The notes beneath the pieces are model-generated. The model worked only from the letters and a program-made list of their open reading frames with translations. It ran no database searches and was not told where the DNA came from. Below are positions 58,685 through 64,000 of a DNA stretch of 64,000 bases, piece by piece. The number at the start of each line of letters is the position of its first letter. The first letter of the stretch is position 1. The translations under genes were made by a program, and so were the position numbers. Origin of the DNA: Wurfbainia villosa (Eukaryota; Streptophyta; Magnoliopsida; Zingiberales; Zingiberaceae); NCBI GenBank assembly GCA_025175895.1, contig CM045998.1, forward strand, positions 14,245,153 to 14,309,152, read 5' to 3'.

Positions 58685-59891
58685 TGTTGGGGGATCGGTT
58701 GGCCAGCTAGAGGGGGGTGAATAGCCCTCTTATGATGTATGTCGTATTTTGCTCGTCTACAAAACGTTAGCGCAAGCGGAATATGAAAATATAAATAAAG
58801 ACAAGCAAAATATAAACAAGCAATACAAACACGAGATGTAACGTGGTTCACGGCTACGCCGCTAATCCACGGTCCGATTCGTCCAAGGTGAATCACTCCT
58901 CCAAATCTATCCACTAGATCTCTCCTTTGCACAAAGCTAGGTGGAGGTAACCTCTTTACACAAAAACACCCCTCTTACAAATATAATGGAAATAAGCTTG
59001 AGTAAGAGGATGGAAAGCTTTAGGGAACTTGGGAGAGTATTAGAGCATAAGCATTAGCCTCCCAAACCCCCACCCCCTTTCTTTTTATAGAGGAAGAGGG
59101 TTTCTTCCCGTTGACACAGGATCAGTCGACTGATGCCCTCGATCGATCGGTGACCGATCCCGATCGTGCCCAATAACGGCCGCTTTCCACGCTGGATTCC
59201 ATCCAGCGGTATTGCATCGATCGACCGATCTTACCATCGATCGATACCGACTCGAGTGCTCAATGGAGTCGACTCCATTCTGTGCCCGTGCACAGTGCCA
59301 TCAGTCGATTGCCATTCCTGGCGACCGCTGTCGACATCGCCGATCCGATCCCATAGCCGATCCGCCAAGTACTAAAGCGGTTTTATACGGTCGATCAACC
59401 CATCGACTCAGAGAAGTCGACTGCCATGACATGGCAGTCGACTGGTGTCGGGAAAACCCATCCGACACTTGGCCAAAATGGCCAAGTTTCACCTAAGAGC
59501 TACCCTTCCCGGGTTACAATCGCTCACTTTCATCCCTCGGAGTTCCTTGCCTTCGAAGTTCTCTTCGTTCGCGGCCACGTCCCTCGGCAGCATCAGGCGC
59601 ACGACTCTGCAATGCTCCTTCGCGTCTCTTGCCTCGAAGTCTACTTCCTCCGGCTTCACTCTAAGCTCCTCGTCCGGCGGTCCCTTGGATGCTCCAAGCG
59701 CACGGCTTCCGCAAAGCTATCCTTCACCGACTCAAGGCACGAGTCATGAGATGTGAAACTCGCCACGACTCCATGTGCGAATTACTAAGCCCTGCACGAC
59801 TTCAACGCACATATCAAATCACAATAACAATCTAACTTAAACCCTTTGCCACACCATCAAAACCATATTACGGCAAGAGATTGCCTTAACA
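58685..59891 (-). repeat. Right (5') LTR of element H (1207 bp)
   Basis: Borders tgttggggga and cttaaca. It carries the palindrome atcagtcgactgat at 59121-59134, a pair of agtcgact motifs at 59415 and 59436 (21 bp apart), and a minus-strand TATA box (ctataaaaag, 59081-59090). Frames at 59166-59756 are LTR sequence. Confidence 0.9.
59081..59134 (-). promoter_or_regulatory. TATA box with upstream palindrome in the H LTR
   Basis: On the minus strand, atcagtcgactgat (59121-59134) lies about 30 bp upstream of ctataaaaag (59090-59081). The order is the same as in the D LTR. Confidence 0.55.
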
Positions 59892-61691
59892 TATTTTTGT
59901 GTTATTCGGTTGATCGTATTGTATTCGGTGGATATGGGATGGTTGGGTGATATGTTATTGATTTCGGATAAATTCTGGGTTGTAAGATGGATAATATTTT
60001 CATATGATGAGTATTGATCATGGTGAGATTAATTGCAAGGATATGTTCTTGGATTGAAGAGTTAATCACAATTTGTGACCTACGGGTTGAGGGTCTACTT
60101 GGGGATACATAGTAGTAATTTAGCACATGGTCGTGTGCTTGGATTTGATAGATTTACTTTGAGTTAATTGGTTATGTAGAAAAATCGATTAAGTATTCGA
60201 TTTGTCGGTGAATTGCATTTTGGGCTTAACAATAGTTATGTTGTATGCAGGTTTCGATCACGAGGCAGGTTCACGGTCGTGACGATTTGGTTCTTTTTCG
60301 GACATTTTATCAGGCGGGTATTTTGACTTGTCTCCTAGATATAGTCATGTTGATATGCTAGTTAGGATAGCTTGCAATAATTTTCATGTTTATATGCCTA
60401 GTATATTTTTGTGTCTACTTGATACATGCATTTGATCGGTTATGGTTATACTTTCCCTTTTTTACTCGGATCATGGATATATACTTATTGGTTGTGCATA
60501 TTATTCGGTTATGCATTTTAGTTGGATTTACATGCTTTAGTATCATGCACCATCTTGCATGATTGCATGCTGGCTGGACGGGGTTCCTTTATAGTTGAGC
60601 CCGCAGCCAGTTACATGGCCTACACACGCTGCCACTCATGGGTTAGTGGTACATCAGGAGGGTGTGTGCAGTTGCTCTGTCAGGCTCCGTTGGTCCGCTC
60701 ATGGGTAGCAATGAGGTAGCGTGGTAGCGGGCAGAGATCCCTCCTCTGGTCTATGACACCATGAGATGAGAGCTTAGCTCCCTCACTTTGTTTGGGGCAG
60801 GAGGATAGGTGTACTCCGACAGCATCCTGTCCACTTGATCACTCAGGAGCAGTGATGGCAGAGTGTACAGTTGTCATAGTCATACCACTCGGCTTCACCA
60901 TCGTGTGTGAGGTGGCTGACTAGCGTCAGGAGTGACCATGTCATTTGCACGATATGCATTTTACATGGATAGCATTTGTATTGTGTTTGCTGCATTTTTA
61001 TTGATGCCTTGGATATTGCATATGATTGTCATGCATACAGGATGCATATTTGTATATTGTGATGACTTTATTTCTTTTAGTAGGGCACATGCTCCTATAT
61101 CAGGGTAGGAGATTCAGGTAAGTACAGTCCTTTTGTATTTCTTTCTTGCATACCCTATATATATGAGACTGTACTAGCATGATTGTTATTGTTAGCTATT
61201 TCTTACCTTGCATATCGACTATATCCACTGAGTTTTTTGAACTTGCCCCGTTGCTTTACATCTGTTTCAGGTTGAAACTGCCAGGAGAGTCCAGCTGCCA
61301 ATCCCCCTCGTCGAAATGGATAGGTTTTATTGGTCTTATGGTTTTGGTTTTTAACTAGATGAAGTGTGTAGGACTTGTGTTTGTTTTGGTTATGTACTTG
61401 TGGAGGTTTTGGAGATATTTGTTGTGTCCTTATGGAATACTCAATTGGTTTGGTTGTATATTCCTGCTCAGATGGCAGAAGGGGTAAGTCTAGATATAAT
61501 AGACTTTTGCTATTTACCTGGAATTGATAGCCTGAGGCCTATTTATTATATATGTGTGTAGTTTTTATTCCGGTCGTATTGACCGATGTAAAGTGATCGT
61601 GTAGGCCTTGTATGCAAGATTGGTATTATCACCCGTACAGGGGAGATGCTGCCAGATTTTCGTCTGGCGGGGACTTCCCCAGGGCGTGACA
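59892..61691 (+). repeat. Second LTR of element G, second segment
   Basis: Resumes the LTR after element H (tattcggttgatcgtattg) and ends gcgtgaca. It matches 46676-48450 closely, with a few small divergent patches (for example about 60600-60630 versus 47390-47410). Confidence 0.9.
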
Positions 61692-64000
61692 ATTTATTTG
61701 GTATTAGAGCGTAGGTTCCGAGTTCCTTAGGGTCTTTGGGTTTTCGGAGTTTGCCATGTTTGGCAGGTTAACTGGGGTATTTTCGGATTGGTACGGATTT
61801 TCGATGATTTTTATGTTTCGAAAATTCGGGGTATTATTGACGAGGTCAATATGGGGGATTTGGCGGCAACAGGACATCTCCAGACGGCTAACAGGTGAAT
61901 AAATTATAGAAAATTTTCTAGATTTAGTGCATATTTGTATTCGTTATATTGGTTATGCGGTTGTATCATGTTTTGTCTAGTATTGTTTTAACCTTATATC
62001 TGTTAGACTGCATATGGTTATTAATTGCTATTACTATTATACGTAGCTAGTTATCATTGTGATGTAAATGAATAGATATTATTGGTCAATGTTACTTCTT
62101 AATTTTTGGACTAGTATTAGGATTGGACTAGTACTAGGATTAGACTAGTTGAATAATATGAATAAGATGGATAAATTCGTAGAAGGTGTATATATAGGTT
62201 CTTTGACTCTCAGATCTTAGTGCATGAGGACATGATTACATTGCTTACGTAGTTTAGGGTATATATAGGCACCTGATGCTTTATTTAGTATTGCCTTGAC
62301 TTTGTTCTAGCATGACCTTTTAGTTATACCCTAATTAATTTCAGCCATTGATTGCCATTAGTATGACTATGTTGTCGTTTATGAGACAGCATGTTATATG
62401 TTCATATGGTTATGAGTTTTTGCGGTGGATACCATGATTGAGATTAGTAGAGATAGAATAACTTAGATGAGGTTATTCTGTAGGAGCGGATCTCAGAAAT
62501 GAAACAACATTAGTGGAACCCTAGGTGTTGGAACCCTAGGCGTAATGACCCGGATGTGCATATTAGTATATGTTTATCCATTTACTATTTCAGTGATATG
62601 GTGATCGGACCAGTAGAGTTCGTATGATTAGGATGTGATTAATCCTTCGAGGGTATATAATGTTGTGCATATCTATCGGCTGCCAACTATATCACCCATT
62701 CGTGGTTGAGAAAAAGTTTACAGTAGTGTTTCCCTATAGGTGCTTTGTATATTGTGGTCAATCATGTCTCCCAATCATGGTTGAGATGACCTACTGTAAG
62801 GTTATATTCTTGCGTTATTCGTTCGGAGTTGGTGATAATCGGATTCGTATGACGCCTGTAGCTAGATAGCTATTTTACAGGTTAAGTACCCACGAGATCT
62901 GTTCGTGGTAGCATGTTGTAGCATGCATGATTGAACTGGTAGAATGGTATAATTTAGACTTAACCCTCTTGTCGTGCTTGTTAGTAGAGGGGTTGTCTTT
63001 ATTGGCCTTGATAGGCGTTTCCTGTTAGCTGGGATGAAACCTTATGAGCAATCGTCTCGACGTGTTTGTTAGTGGACTTGTGATTTTTATTGACTTTGAT
63101 AAACGATCAAGTTAGAAGGGTTGGAACCCTAGACTTAACCATCTCGACTTATTTATTAATAAGTCGATGATTTTTACCGTCTTTGGTAAACATTTCGTAT
63201 TAGAGGTGTTGAAACCCTCGCTTGACCGTCTCAATGGGCTTAATTGTAGATCGATGATCCTTATGGATTTTGATAGACGTTCTATGCTAGATGTATTGGA
63301 TAACCCTAAGTTTAACAACCTAGGATAATCGACTGCTCATGCGACCTATTGGTGGTAGTACGCTAGTGCGTGCAGTCAATAATTAGATATCTATATACTG
63401 CCTGTCTATCCACGAGTCTCATTCGTGGTAGCATATAGTTGCGCGTAGACCGTGCTATTGATTGTCGACCCATGGGTTACGTTCGCGGTAGCTCATAGAT
63501 AGTTCCCTTTTTGTGCGAGAGCCACGAGACTTTGTCGTGGTATTTGGATGTGCACTGCTTATAGATTGCAATGGTTATGTATGTTACGGGTATATTTGTT
63601 ATACCGCCGACCAAGTTAGTAGCAGACTGATATTGGTACTCTGAGGGTTGGGTTACTCTAGTTGTTTCCTTTGACTTCCATTATGTGCATTATGAGTATG
63701 CACTATTGTCTATCCATCCACTGAGTGGTTGTACTTACCTCCTCCTCACTTATCCTCTAGGTTAACTGATGGAGGACGTGTCCTGTTGACCTACATTTGT
63801 GTCACTCAGAGAGTTCCTTGTCTTGCTTATCTCCCTGCATCGTCGGGATGCCGCTTTATTTACTTTATCGGTATTGCATTTTGTTTATGCACTTTGAATT
63901 TTGACACAGTTTGATTTGGTGTCATAAAACTATTTTACTTTAATTGATATATGTTTAGTCGTGGATGCATGCAGTTAATTAAAATATTTGTATATCTATT
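61692..64000 (+). other. Second internal copy of element G (5' part)
   Basis: Starts with a primer site, tggtattagagc (61699-61710), and runs as a near-identical copy of 48451-50780 to the window edge. No intact frame. Its presence after a second LTR shows that G is a tandem array. Confidence 0.85.

Larger units (their letters stand above)
54418..59891 (-). mobile_element. Element H: gag-only SIRE-like Copia, non-autonomous
   Basis: Minus-strand element of 5474 bp with LTRs 54418-55595 and 58685-59891, a primer site (58667-58682), one large gag gene and a purine-rich tract (complement of atctccccctttttgatgtg, 55596-55615). The target site is gattt (54413-54417) versus tattt (59892-59896), one mismatch. 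No protease, integrase, RT or RNase H is present. It must have relied on proteins from a related element. Confidence 0.9.
45813..64000 (+). mobile_element. Element G: tandem Ty3/Gypsy chromovirus, continues past the window
   Basis: Plus-strand arrangement of LTR (45813-48450), internal (48451-53536), LTR (53537-61691, split by element H) and internal again (61692 onward). The second internal segment matches 48451-50780 nearly base for base. The integrase ends in a chromodomain-like module. Both internal copies begin with initiator-Met primer sites. The left flank is aaggt (45808-45812); the right end is outside the window. Confidence 0.9.

Overview
The window is plant nuclear DNA, most likely from a seed plant with a large repeat-rich genome. 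The evidence is LTR retrotransposons primed by initiator-Met tRNA, a CACTA transposon end, spliceosomal introns and no dense coding. I see no intact host gene, tRNA, rRNA or CRISPR array. Nearly every base belongs to a transposable element, and most elements are nested inside others. The species cannot be named from this sequence.

Layout, oldest to youngest. The base layer is a minus-strand Ty1/Copia element (C). Its broken gag and pre-integrase pieces lie at 3454-4464 and 6594-7361, and its LTR edge resumes at 45549-45633. C is cut on the left by a plus-strand SIRE-like element (D, 1-3453, 3' LTR at 2103-3453) and inside gag by a solo LTR (4465-6588). A second minus-strand Copia (B, 7368-45548) sits at the very end of C's LTR. 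B's left LTR holds a plus-strand Copia (A, 9054-38084). A's pol holds a solo LTR (15442-16521), and A's 3' LTR holds a minus-strand chromodomain Gypsy (E, 18655-37788). E in turn holds a solo LTR (32220-33685) and, in its left LTR, a CACTA-type DNA transposon (19552-25416). A 5-bp target duplication supports each of B, A, E and the three solo LTRs.

The CACTA-type insertion is the most interesting part. It carries intron-containing pieces of two unrelated host genes: the transcription elongation factor SPT6 (about 20085-21785) and a 2-oxoglutarate/Fe(II)-dependent dioxygenase (23750-24054). Both have frameshifts or stops, so they look like captured fragments rather than working genes.

On the right, C's LTR is cut by a SIRE-like LTR fragment (F, 45634-45812), and that by a plus-strand chromodomain Gypsy (G, from 45813 to beyond the window). 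G is laid out LTR - internal - LTR - internal, a tandem array sharing LTRs. Its second LTR is split by a minus-strand element (H, 54418-59891) that keeps a nearly intact 570-residue-scale gag but no pol.

The LTRs carry clear promoter architecture. SIRE-like LTRs have a 14-bp palindrome (atcagtcgactgat and variants) in pairs spaced 21 bp, upstream of a TATA box. The A-type LTRs have a 27-bp minisatellite just upstream of the TATA box, with 14, 7 and 5 copies in three LTRs. The Gypsy E LTRs carry five 41-bp units, each with a perfect 8-bp hairpin stem.
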